A stretch of DNA of 14,225 bases, from contig JANMZR010000382.1 of NCBI GenBank assembly GCA_031383555.1, positions 1 to 14,225 on the forward strand, read 5' to 3'. Source of the stretch: JANMZR01 sp031383555 (GTDB lineage: Bacteria > Bacteroidota > Bacteroidia > Cytophagales > Spirosomataceae). Positions 1 through 6,304 of this stretch are shown here, one piece after another (the first letter of the stretch is position 1; the number at the start of each line of letters is the position of its first letter). Both the position numbers and the translations under genes were made by a program. The notes under the pieces are model-generated. The model was not told where the DNA came from, did not search any database, and was given only the letters and a program-made list of their open reading frames with translations.

Positions 1-1
1 G

Positions 2-3000
2 GAACTGGTGGAAAAGGCTATTGCTATGGGTTTGAATCGGTTGGCGGTGACGGATATTAACAATACTTCGGCCGTGTTTGACTTTGTGGCGCTCTGCCAA
101 AAACGGGGCATTGAGCCTGTGGTGGGTGTGGAATTTCGTAACGCCAATGACCTCATGTATGTATGCCTAGCACGTAATGAGGAGGGTTTTTCGGAGATTA
201 ACCAGTTTATGACTGAGCATAATTTAGCCGAAAAGGATTATCCGCTGAAAGCGCCGATTTTTAAAAATGTGTTTACGATTTACCCTTTTCACGTATATGA
301 AGCTGGCTTTAGTTTTGGTGAAAATGAGTTTGTAGGGGTGAGGTTGAGTGAGGTGAATAGGTTGTGGAAAAAAGTTAGTTGTGAGGTAAAAGCTTCGAAT
401 GGTGAGTTGCAGCCTGCCCACTCGCAACTCACAAAACGTAACTCACAACTTGTATTGCTTCAACCCATCACCTTTCTCTCAAAAACTGGTTTCAATCTTC
501 ACCGCCTTTTGCGTGCCATTGATGAGAATTGCCTGTTGAGCAAACTTCCCAAAGAGAGCCAAGCCCTTGAAGATGAGGTATTTCATGAAGTTGAATATTT
601 ACAGAAAGCATTGGAAAATTATCCTGAGATTATTGAAAATACGAAAATGCTTTTAGCCAGTTGTGCGTTTACATTTAACTTTGACACACCCAAAAACAAA
701 TCCGTTTTCAGCAGTAGCAGGGAGGCTGATTTGGAGCTCTTGACCAAGCTGGCTTGGGATGGATTTCGATACCGTTACAACAAAAAAAATATTGAAGCAA
801 AAGCTAGAATCGAAAAGGAATTGAAGATAATCCATGAGCTGGGCTTTGGCTCTTACTTTCTAATCACTTGGGATATCATACGCTATGCACGTTCAAGGGG
901 GTATTTTCATGTGGGGCGGGGCTCTGGTGCCAACTCAATTGTGGCTTATTGTTTGCAAATAACTGATGTGGACCCGATTGAATTAGACCTCTATTTCGAG
1001 CGCTTTATCAACCCCTTCCGCACCAGCCCGCCCGACTTTGATATTGACTTCAGCTGGGACGAGCGTGACGAGATAATCGACTACGTTTTCAAACGTTATG
1101 GCAAGGAATATGTATGTCTATTAGCCGTTTACGTTACCTTCAAAGACCGCTCCGCCTATCGGGAACTGGGCAAAGTATTTGGTTTGCCGAAGCATGAGAT
1201 TGATGCCATGGTTGGTGGTCGTACTTGGGCTTTTGAGAATGTGGAGCGGGGTGGAGGGAATGTATTGAAGGCGGAATTTGGGGTTTCAGGTATCAGTAAT
1301 CAGGTACTAGGTGCTAGCAGTCAGGCCACAACTGCCCATTTCCCTAGCCTCACGGTGGTTGGTGTCCTCACCAACCACGGGGGCGGTTCCATAAACCATA
1401 AACTACAAACCATAAACTACAAACCTAGTACCTCAAACCTGATACCTCAAACTTCATACCTAATCCACAAATACGGCAAACTCCTCGAAGACTTCCCCAA
1501 TTATCTGAGTATTCATGCGGGCGGTATTATGATTTCTGAAAAACCACTCAGCTATTATACCGCTTTGGTGCCCATGCCAAAGGGCTTTCCTATTTGTCAG
1601 TTTGATATGTATGTAGCTGAGGATGTAGGCTTTGCAAAGTTTGACGTGCTGAGTCAGCGAGGGCTGGGGCATATAAAAGAGTCGGTAGATATTATTTGGA
1701 AAAATAGGCAGATTAATGTGGACGCCCACGCCATACAAAAATTTAAGGACGACCCGTTGGTAAAAAAGCAAATCCAGCGCCATGAAACGATGGGATGTTT
1801 TTATATCGAATCACCTGCCATGCGGCAGCTGATTTGGAAGTTACGTTGCGATAATTATCTCACGCTCGTGGCCGCAAGCTCCATCATACGGCCGGGTGTG
1901 GCCAGCTCAGGTATGATGCAGGCGTACATACAAAGGCACCACGACCCAAGTAAGGTGGAATATATTCATCCCAAAATGAAGGATTTACTGCAAGAAACCT
2001 ATGGCGTGATGGTCTATCAGGAAGACGTAATAAAAGTGGCTCACCACTTTGCAGGCCTTACTTTGGCGGAGGCTGATGTGCTGCGCAGGGCCATGTCGGG
2101 CAAATATCGCTCACGGATTGAATTTCAAAAGATTATTGATAAATGGTTTGCCAACTGCAAAGAACGAGGCTACCCTGATGATATTGCCAAGGAAGTTTGG
2201 CGGCAGATTGAGAGCTTTTCGGGCTATTCGTTTTCAAAGGCACATTCGGCCAGCTTTGCGGTAGAGAGCTACCAAAGTTTGTACCTTAAAACGCACTTCC
2301 CCAAAGAGTTTATGGTGGCGGTGATTAACAATTTTGGGGGCTTTTACAAAACGGAATTTTATATACACGAAGCTCGTCGATGCGGTGCCATTATTGAGCC
2401 ACCTGAAATCAATAAATCTAGTTATCTCACTCATATTGAGGGCGATATGATTTGGCTGGGCTGGGTACATGTGAAGGGTTTGGAGAAAAATCTGGCCGAA
2501 TGGTTTATCAGTGAGGCAGAGGCAAGGCCCTTCCGTAGCTTTGACGATTTTTGCCGAAGAGTGCCTGCTGGCTTGGAGCAACTGATGATTTTGATACGTG
2601 TCGGGGCTTTTAGGAATTTGGGTATTGGCAAAAAAGAATTGCTTTGGGAGGCACATATGAAGTTCAACAGCCGGGCTAATTTTGTGAGTACTGGCGACCT
2701 TTTTGAGTTACCCGAGCAACACTATACCTTCCCCACACTCGTACATGACCCTCTCGAGGACGCCTATGACGAGCTTGAACTTTTGGGCTTTTGTATGGAA
2801 AGCCCCTTTAACTTGCTCATTAATAAGCCGGTAACAATGGTGCATGCGTTGAATATGGAGGTGGGTATCAGTGGTCAGGTATCAGGTATGAGCGGTCAGG
2901 TGTCAGATGTCAGCAATCAGATGTCGGGTATCAGGTATGAGCAATCAGGTATCAGTAATCATCAATCAGATGTCAGTTTTACTCCGCAAAACCCCATACC

Positions 3001-3340
3001 AGATACCTCAAACCTGATACCACAACAAACCACAAACCACAAACTCATCACTTATAAGGTTACGCACCCCGCTCAACTCATCACTATGATAGGCTACATG
3101 GTTACCCTTAAGCCCACCCGCACCAAAAAGGGCGATCGAATGGTTTTTGGCTATTTTTTGGATGAGCGGGGTGAGTTTTTTGATACAGTTCATTTCCCGA
3201 AATCGTGTGCCCGATATCCATTTACAGGCTGGGGAATCTACCATATGAAAGGTATTATTACCGAAGAGTTTGGCCATTGTGCGTTGCAAGTGAATTGGAT
3301 GGAAAAGTTGGGCATGAAGGGGGACCCGAGGGGGGAGTGA
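2..3340 (+). CDS. dnaE: DNA polymerase III alpha subunit (DnaE-type), 5' partial, with three in-frame repeat insertions
   Basis: Replicative-type C-family DNA polymerase catalytic subunit, extending DNA from dNTPs in the cytoplasm. The frame is open to the left edge. Related proteins start about 20 residues earlier with the PHP motif, so the true start is outside. Counting from the GTG at base 8, the PHP-domain stretch TDINNTSAVFDF is near residue 16, the nucleotide-binding GRGSGANS at 303-310, the catalytic PDFDIDF at 342-348 (Asp343, Asp345, Asp347 visible) and the third catalytic Asp in KFD at 546. A helix-hairpin-helix region and a C-terminal OB fold follow. Three low-complexity segments (about residues 124-148, 426-487 and 952-1013) coincide with DNA heptamer arrays and look inserted; without them the protein would be near the roughly 1000 residues usual for the shorter Bacteroidota DnaE. 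That paralogue is often linked to mutagenic repair polymerases, but no such partner is visible here. The gene looks more GC-rich than its right-hand neighbours. Confidence 0.95.
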   Translation, partial: ELVEKAIAMGLNRLAVTDINNTSAVFDFVALCQKRGIEPVVGVEFRNANDLMYVCLARNEEGFSEINQFMTEHNLAEKDYPLKAPIFKNVFTIYPFHVYEAGFSFGENEFVGVRLSEVNRLWKKVSCEVKASNGELQPAHSQLTKRNSQLVLLQPITFLSKTGFNLHRLLRAIDENCLLSKLPKESQALEDEVFHEVEYLQKALENYPEIIENTKMLLASCAFTFNFDTPKNKSVFSSSREADLELLTKLAWDGFRYRYNKKNIEAKARIEKELKIIHELGFGSYFLITWDIIRYARSRGYFHVGRGSGANSIVAYCLQITDVDPIELDLYFERFINPFRTSPPDFDIDFSWDERDEIIDYVFKRYGKEYVCLLAVYVTFKDRSAYRELGKVFGLPKHEIDAMVGGRTWAFENVERGGGNVLKAEFGVSGISNQVLGASSQATTAHFPSLTVVGVLTNHGGGSINHKLQTINYKPSTSNLIPQTSYLIHKYGKLLEDFPNYLSIHAGGIMISEKPLSYYTALVPMPKGFPICQFDMYVAEDVGFAKFDVLSQRGLGHIKESVDIIWKNRQINVDAHAIQKFKDDPLVKKQIQRHETMGCFYIESPAMRQLIWKLRCDNYLTLVAASSIIRPGVASSGMMQAYIQRHHDPSKVEYIHPKMKDLLQETYGVMVYQEDVIKVAHHFAGLTLAEADVLRRAMSGKYRSRIEFQKIIDKWFANCKERGYPDDIAKEVWRQIESFSGYSFSKAHSASFAVESYQSLYLKTHFPKEFMVAVINNFGGFYKTEFYIHEARRCGAIIEPPEINKSSYLTHIEGDMIWLGWVHVKGLEKNLAEWFISEAEARPFRSFDDFCRRVPAGLEQLMILIRVGAFRNLGIGKKELLWEAHMKFNSRANFVSTGDLFELPEQHYTFPTLVHDPLEDAYDELELLGFCMESPFNLLINKPVTMVHALNMEVGISGQVSGMSGQVSDVSNQMSGIRYEQSGISNHQSDVSFTPQNPIPDTSNLIPQQTTNHKLITYKVTHPAQLITMIGYMVTLKPTRTKKGDRMVFGYFLDERGEFFDTVHFPKSCARYPFTGWGIYHMKGIITEEFGHCALQVNWMEKLGMKGDPRGE
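377..451. repeat. Heptamer-based palindromic element 1 inside dnaE
   Basis: Two nested 9-bp perfect inverted repeats: 377-385 pairs with 442-450 (agttgtgag/ctcacaact) and 402-410 pairs with 424-432 (gtgagttgc/gcaactcac), around a 13-base loop at 411-423. Both sides run on a 7-bp period: left units start at 377, 384, 391, 398 and 405; right units start at 424, 431, 438 and 445. The unit resembles GAGTTGT, unlike the TCAGGTA unit of elements 2 and 3. It is translated in frame as about 25 polar residues between the GVRLSEVNRLW region and the LLQPITF region of the polymerase. Confidence 0.8.
1355..1378. repeat. Perfect 10-bp hairpin nested in element 2
   Basis: The 10-base arm gtggttggtg (1355-1364) and its exact reverse complement (1369-1378) enclose the 4-base loop tcct. 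It is GC-rich and sits in the centre of the larger palindrome. No T-tract follows and it lies inside an open coding frame, so a terminator is unlikely. It looks like a separate repeat module carried in the loop of element 2. Confidence 0.8.
1393..1420 (+). repeat. Perfect 14-bp tandem duplication (two heptamers per unit)
   Basis: The 14-mer aaaccataaactac occurs twice back to back (1393-1406 and 1407-1420). It equals two heptamer units and is part of the right-hand array of element 2. Since 14 is not a multiple of three, the two copies are translated in different frames. Confidence 0.88.
2861..3045. repeat. Heptamer-based palindromic element 3 inside dnaE (16-unit array plus inverted array)
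   Basis: Sixteen consecutive 7-bp units run from 2868 to 2979 without a phase slip. Twelve begin TCAG; the others (2889, 2924, 2938, 2959) differ by one base in that tetramer. The consensus is TCAGGTA. After a short spacer, inverted-sense units follow at 2987, 2994, 3001, 3008 and 3015, then after a 3-base shift at 3025, 3032 and 3039. Bases 2926-2941 pair with 3007-3022 at 14 of 16 positions, extendable more weakly to 2954/2994. Because 21 bases are three units, the protein shows a 7-residue repeat of the type GISGQVS, about 952-1013, just before the C-terminal OB fold. Confidence 0.9.
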
Positions 3341-3368
3341 TGATGATGAGTCACTTTAAAAAAAAATA

Positions 3369-3395
3369 GCTGAATTTGTTCATAACAAATTCAGC
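3369..3395. terminator. Bidirectional intrinsic terminator between convergent genes
   Basis: A perfect 12-bp stem (gctgaatttgtt at 3369-3380, complement at 3384-3395) has a 3-base loop. It lies 28 bases after the dnaE stop and 30 bases beyond the stop of the minus-strand coiled-coil gene. An A-run at 3358-3366 gives a T-tract when read on the minus strand; on the plus strand a weaker T-rich stretch (catttt, then tatttt) follows. The stem is AT-rich, so strength is uncertain, but position and symmetry support shared termination. Confidence 0.8.
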
Positions 3396-3425
3396 CATTT
3401 TAAATATTTTAAAAAGAACTATTTT

Positions 3426-4400
3426 CTATTTCACTTCAAATCCACCTTCGCCAATTTTAAAACCCTCGGAAAACAATTCAACATTGTATTTTCCTGATCC
3501 ATATTTTTGACCACGTGCATATACAATTTCGGCAAGTTGATTATTATTATTATACAAAACTGACTGCTTTGTAGTGAATACAACTTGTTCGCTATTGTAA
3601 TTGAAAACTCCTGAACCTGTGGCTTCATCGGAAATAATGGCACCATCTGGGCCTAGTAAACGTACATAAATATCTTTTTCATTTTTTTCAGTAATACTAT
3701 TTGAAGGCAAATTAAAGGCAACCTTTATTTTGTCTACTTTTCCTGAATGATATTTATCCTTGTCCTTTTCCTTACCGCCTGATGTTATTCCATATACTCT
3801 TACATTTTCAGCTTTCAAAGCGGCTGCTTTTGCTACTTTATCAGAAAGGGCTTTATTTTCAGAACTAACTGCCGTGATTTTTTCATTTAATGTAGTCTTT
3901 TCTGTTTCTAGCCCAGCTTTTTGAGTTTGAAGGTCGGTATTGGTAGTATTTAAAGTTTGAACCTGAGTTCCTAATTCGGTATTAGCCGAAAGTAAGGTTT
4001 GGTTTTCTTCTTTTAATTGAGCAATAAAAGCATCTTTTTCAGTTAAAATACTTTCATATTTTCTGATTTTCGACTGAAGAGCACTAGCTGAAATAGCATT
4101 AGCCATCAAATTAGCTTTGTCTTTTTCTAATTCCTCTTTTAAAGCTATCAAGTCGTTAACTTTACCTCCTAATTGAGTCACTTCCGTGATTTTAAGGTCT
4201 AATTGAGTAGATATTGAGTCCAATTTATTTTGATTTGAGGCCAATTCTCTCACTTTCACATTAATGGCAACCTCGTCGGCCATGCCTTTTTGTTTTGCAT
4301 CCCATAGGCTAAAACCCAATAATGCGACAATTAATGCCAAAACAACAACCGCTGCTTTCCATGTTCCGAAACTATTCGGGTTGTTTTTTTGATTTTCCAT
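3426..4400 (-). CDS. Membrane-anchored coiled-coil protein of unknown function
   Basis: A 324-residue protein with a short polar N-terminus, one hydrophobic segment at about residues 15-33 (AVVVLALIVALLGFSLW) and no cleavage site, so probably inner-membrane anchored with a periplasmic body. Residues about 47-197 are rich in Glu, Lys, Gln and Leu with heptad-like spacing, predicting a long coiled coil. A Lys/Asp-rich linker (GGKEKDKDKYHSGK) leads to a C-terminal beta-rich domain of about 110 residues. The ATG at 4400 is chosen because the upstream extension would need a TTG codon at 4409. SMC-like similarity would come only from the coiled coil, so I assign no function. The gene is transcribed convergently with dnaE and divergently from the SGNH gene. 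A structural or envelope-tether role is possible, but only an inference from topology. Confidence 0.85.
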   Translation of the reverse strand: MENQKNNPNSFGTWKAAVVVLALIVALLGFSLWDAKQKGMADEVAINVKVRELASNQNKLDSISTQLDLKITEVTQLGGKVNDLIALKEELEKDKANLMANAISASALQSKIRKYESILTEKDAFIAQLKEENQTLLSANTELGTQVQTLNTTNTDLQTQKAGLETEKTTLNEKITAVSSENKALSDKVAKAAALKAENVRVYGITSGGKEKDKDKYHSGKVDKIKVAFNLPSNSITEKNEKDIYVRLLGPDGAIISDEATGSGVFNYNSEQVVFTTKQSVLYNNNNQLAEIVYARGQKYGSGKYNVELFSEGFKIGEGGFEVK

Positions 4401-4641
4401 TTTTTTCAAAATTTTTGTTAAATTACGGTGTTTAAATAAATATGATGTAAAATTGTTTTACGAGTTTTTAACGTTGATCAAAATTATTTAGTGTTTTTTT
4501 TAAGCTTTAAAGCCTTTCAAAATGAGTAAGCGGTATGATTGAACCCTTTTTAGTAAAATATATATTTAAAATAGCAAAATTCAGCAGGGTTTTCACCGCC
4601 AATATTTATGTCATCAAAAACATTTTCTGCTTTTATCATTA

Positions 4642-4649
4642 TATATTTG
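4642..4649 (+). promoter_or_regulatory. Putative Bacteroidota -7 element for the SGNH gene
   Basis: TATATTTG matches the Bacteroidota housekeeping -7 consensus TAnnTTTG exactly and ends 20 bases before the ATG at 4670. No clear -33 TTG is visible at the right distance, and the region is very AT-rich, so a chance match is possible. Confidence 0.45.
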
Positions 4650-4669
4650 ATAGAAAAATTTAAATATCT

Positions 4670-5608
4670 ATGGCAAATTATTATAAGATTTCTTTGCTCT
4701 TTCTCATTGTTTTTATCAGTACAAATTCAATCGCATATTGCCAACCCCCTTTCAAAATCCCACCTAAAGCTAAAAGAATACTTTTCTTAGGCAATAGCAT
4801 TACTTATTCGGGGCTTTATGTGGCGCAGGTGGAAGCTTTTTTAAAGTTGAAATACCCTAAAAATAAATTTGAGTTTATGAACTTGGGACTGCCCAGCGAA
4901 ACGGTTTCGCAACTATCGGAGGAAAACCATGCCGATGGGCGCTTTCCAAGGCCTGCTTTGCAAGAGAGATTGGCAAGGGTTTTAGCTCAAACTAAACCCG
5001 ATTTAGTGTTCGCTAGCTATGGAATGAACGACGGCATTTATCTGCCTTTTGATGAAAATCGTTTCCAAAAATACAAAGAAGGCATTGAATGGTTACATAT
5101 CGAAATCGAAAAAATTGGTGCCAAAATAGTGCATCTTACACCACCAATTTTTGATGAAAGAAAAGGAAAAGAATATGCTCAAGTTTTAGATATTTATTCT
5201 GATTGGCTTTTAACAAAAACAAAATCAGACGGTTGGCAGGTGACCGATATTCACTTTCCGATGAAGCAATATCTTCATAATCAAAGGTTTACAGATTCTA
5301 CTTTTGTTCTCGCACAAGATGGCGTGCACCCAGGCGAAACAGGTCATTGGTTGATGGCCAAGCATTTATTGCTTTATTTAGGTGAAAATGAAATTGCAAA
5401 TTTTGACAATGCAAATGCTGCTTTTGCAAATTTTAAAAATGGTCGAGCGATAGCAGAATTGATTGAAGAAAAGCAAAATATAATGAAAGACGCTTGGCTC
5501 AGTTTAACAGGACATAAGCGGCCAGAAATGAAAACAGGTTTGCCAATGAACATAGCCGAAAAACAGGCAAAAGAAATTGATAAACAAGTAAAATATTTAT
5601 TGAAATGA
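4670..5608 (+). CDS. Secreted SGNH/GDSL-family hydrolase
   Basis: A 312-residue protein with a signal peptide (about 1-24, hydrophobic core ISLLFLIVFIST) and an SGNH-hydrolase fold. The four family blocks are visible: nucleophile Ser43 in FLGNSITYSG, the block II glycine at about 73 (NLGLPSE), Gly118-Asn120 in YGMND, and Asp217/His220 in DGVHPGETGH. The family hydrolyses ester bonds, often acetyl or other acyl groups on carbohydrates; the substrate cannot be read from sequence. Cys24 is not preceded by a good lipobox (AYC), so a soluble periplasmic or exported protein is favoured over a lipoprotein. The C-terminal 70 residues are an alpha-helical, Lys/Glu-rich tail. Transcription appears monocistronic, with a possible TAnnTTTG promoter just upstream and a convergent gene only 30 bases past the stop. 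Confidence 0.92.
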   Translation: MANYYKISLLFLIVFISTNSIAYCQPPFKIPPKAKRILFLGNSITYSGLYVAQVEAFLKLKYPKNKFEFMNLGLPSETVSQLSEENHADGRFPRPALQERLARVLAQTKPDLVFASYGMNDGIYLPFDENRFQKYKEGIEWLHIEIEKIGAKIVHLTPPIFDERKGKEYAQVLDIYSDWLLTKTKSDGWQVTDIHFPMKQYLHNQRFTDSTFVLAQDGVHPGETGHWLMAKHLLLYLGENEIANFDNANAAFANFKNGRAIAELIEEKQNIMKDAWLSLTGHKRPEMKTGLPMNIAEKQAKEIDKQVKYLLK

Positions 5609-5638
5609 GTTTTTTTTTAAATAGAGAAAATTACTTCT

Positions 5639-6121
5639 TTACCACGTAAACCGCAACGAAAGTGCCACCTCATTACCTGTATAGCCAGAATAATTGATGA
5701 AATCGATGGTTGGTTTCCAGTCGAGGCTGATGGCTAGTGGCACTGTTCGTAATTTGGCTTCAAGCCCCAAAATACCATCAAGTCCAATCACATAATTCCT
5801 TTCATTATCAATATATTTTCGATTATAATAGCCTCTATTCCATTGATATATATGCCCGCCACCCCCAATTAGCCAATTGAAATCTCTTGAATTAAATGCT
5901 CTTCCATGCACTTCATAAAGGCCTGTTAGTCCAAAACCTTGCCCTCTAAAAGTAGCAATTGCTTCAAAAGCACGGTTTGATTTTAAAAAGGTTTTATAGG
6001 TAATTCCATTTGTATCACCCAGCCTAATTCCCAAAGCCGATTTGTATAATTGGGCATTACTAATATTTGCAAAAAATAAGAAAACTAAAAAAGTGGAAAG
6101 TTGGAGTTGGTTTTTATTCAT
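5639..6121 (-). CDS. Predicted small outer-membrane beta-barrel protein
   Basis: A 160-residue protein starting MNKNQLQLS with a signal peptide ending near NISNAQ (about residue 24). The mature part alternates polar and hydrophobic residues, with the glycine and aromatic content typical of a beta-barrel (GIRLGDTNGITYKTFL, FGLTGLYEVHG, LIGGGGHIYQWN). It ends in strand-like LSLRFTW with a terminal aromatic, a feature of barrels handled by the BAM complex. Similar short barrels are common conserved hypotheticals in Bacteroidota; none is tied to a reaction. An in-frame ATG at 6154 would add 11 residues (MALAKKNTKII). The inner ATG is preferred because it gives a compact signal peptide, but the longer start is not excluded. 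Confidence 0.82.
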   Translation of the reverse strand: MNKNQLQLSTFLVFLFFANISNAQLYKSALGIRLGDTNGITYKTFLKSNRAFEAIATFRGQGFGLTGLYEVHGRAFNSRDFNWLIGGGGHIYQWNRGYYNRKYIDNERNYVIGLDGILGLEAKLRTVPLAISLDWKPTIDFINYSGYTGNEVALSLRFTW

Positions 6122-6273
6122 GATAATTTTAGTGTTTTTTTTAGCCAACGCCATCTTTTTGTATATTATTATTTAAATTGAGTGAACGGTATTTTTTGAA
6201 AAAATTCCTCCCCAGAAATCTATTTTTGAGAATAATATCAACCCGACTTTCAAATTTCCCCATCCAAAAACCC

Positions 6274-6281
6274 TACCTTTG
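6274..6281 (+). promoter_or_regulatory. Bacteroidota -7 promoter element for the ABC-F gene
   Basis: TACCTTTG, followed by CA, is an exact match to the TAnnTTTG consensus. It ends 23 bases before the ATG at 6305, leaving room for a short 5' leader. A matching -33 TTG is not obvious. This is the best promoter match in the window. Confidence 0.7.
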
Positions 6282-6304
6282 CAAATATTTTTTAGACAGT
6301 ATAC

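Larger units (their letters stand above)
1283..1467. repeat. Heptamer-based palindromic element 2 inside dnaE (composite)
   Basis: The left arm 1283-1312 and right arm 1423-1452 are inverted repeats matching at 25 of 30 positions, including a perfect 11-bp block (1302-1312 with 1423-1433). The left arm contains in-phase heptamers starting at 1286, 1293, 1300, 1307, 1314 and 1321 (consensus TCAGGTA). The right side is a run of 11 in-phase heptamers from 1391 to 1467 with reverse-complement-like units (tgatacc, tcaaacc, acaaacc). Between the arms is a separate GC-rich hairpin. The element is read through in frame, adding about 60 residues between the GNVLKAEF and HKYGKLLEDFPN segments of the polymerase. 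Confidence 0.88.

Noticed and set aside
1355..1378. Rho-independent terminator inside dnaE.
   Set aside because: The hairpin is strong but lacks a following T-tract and lies in the middle of an intact coding frame.
1283..1467. CRISPR array or transposon remnant as explanation of the repeats in dnaE.
   Set aside because: There are no 20-40 bp repeats separated by unique spacers, and no transposase-like coding sequence; the period is 7 bp and the layout is an inverted pair.
2234..2656. Long minus-strand open frame inside dnaE.
   Set aside because: It is antisense to a strongly conserved polymerase region and has no domain-like features; a shadow of the real gene.
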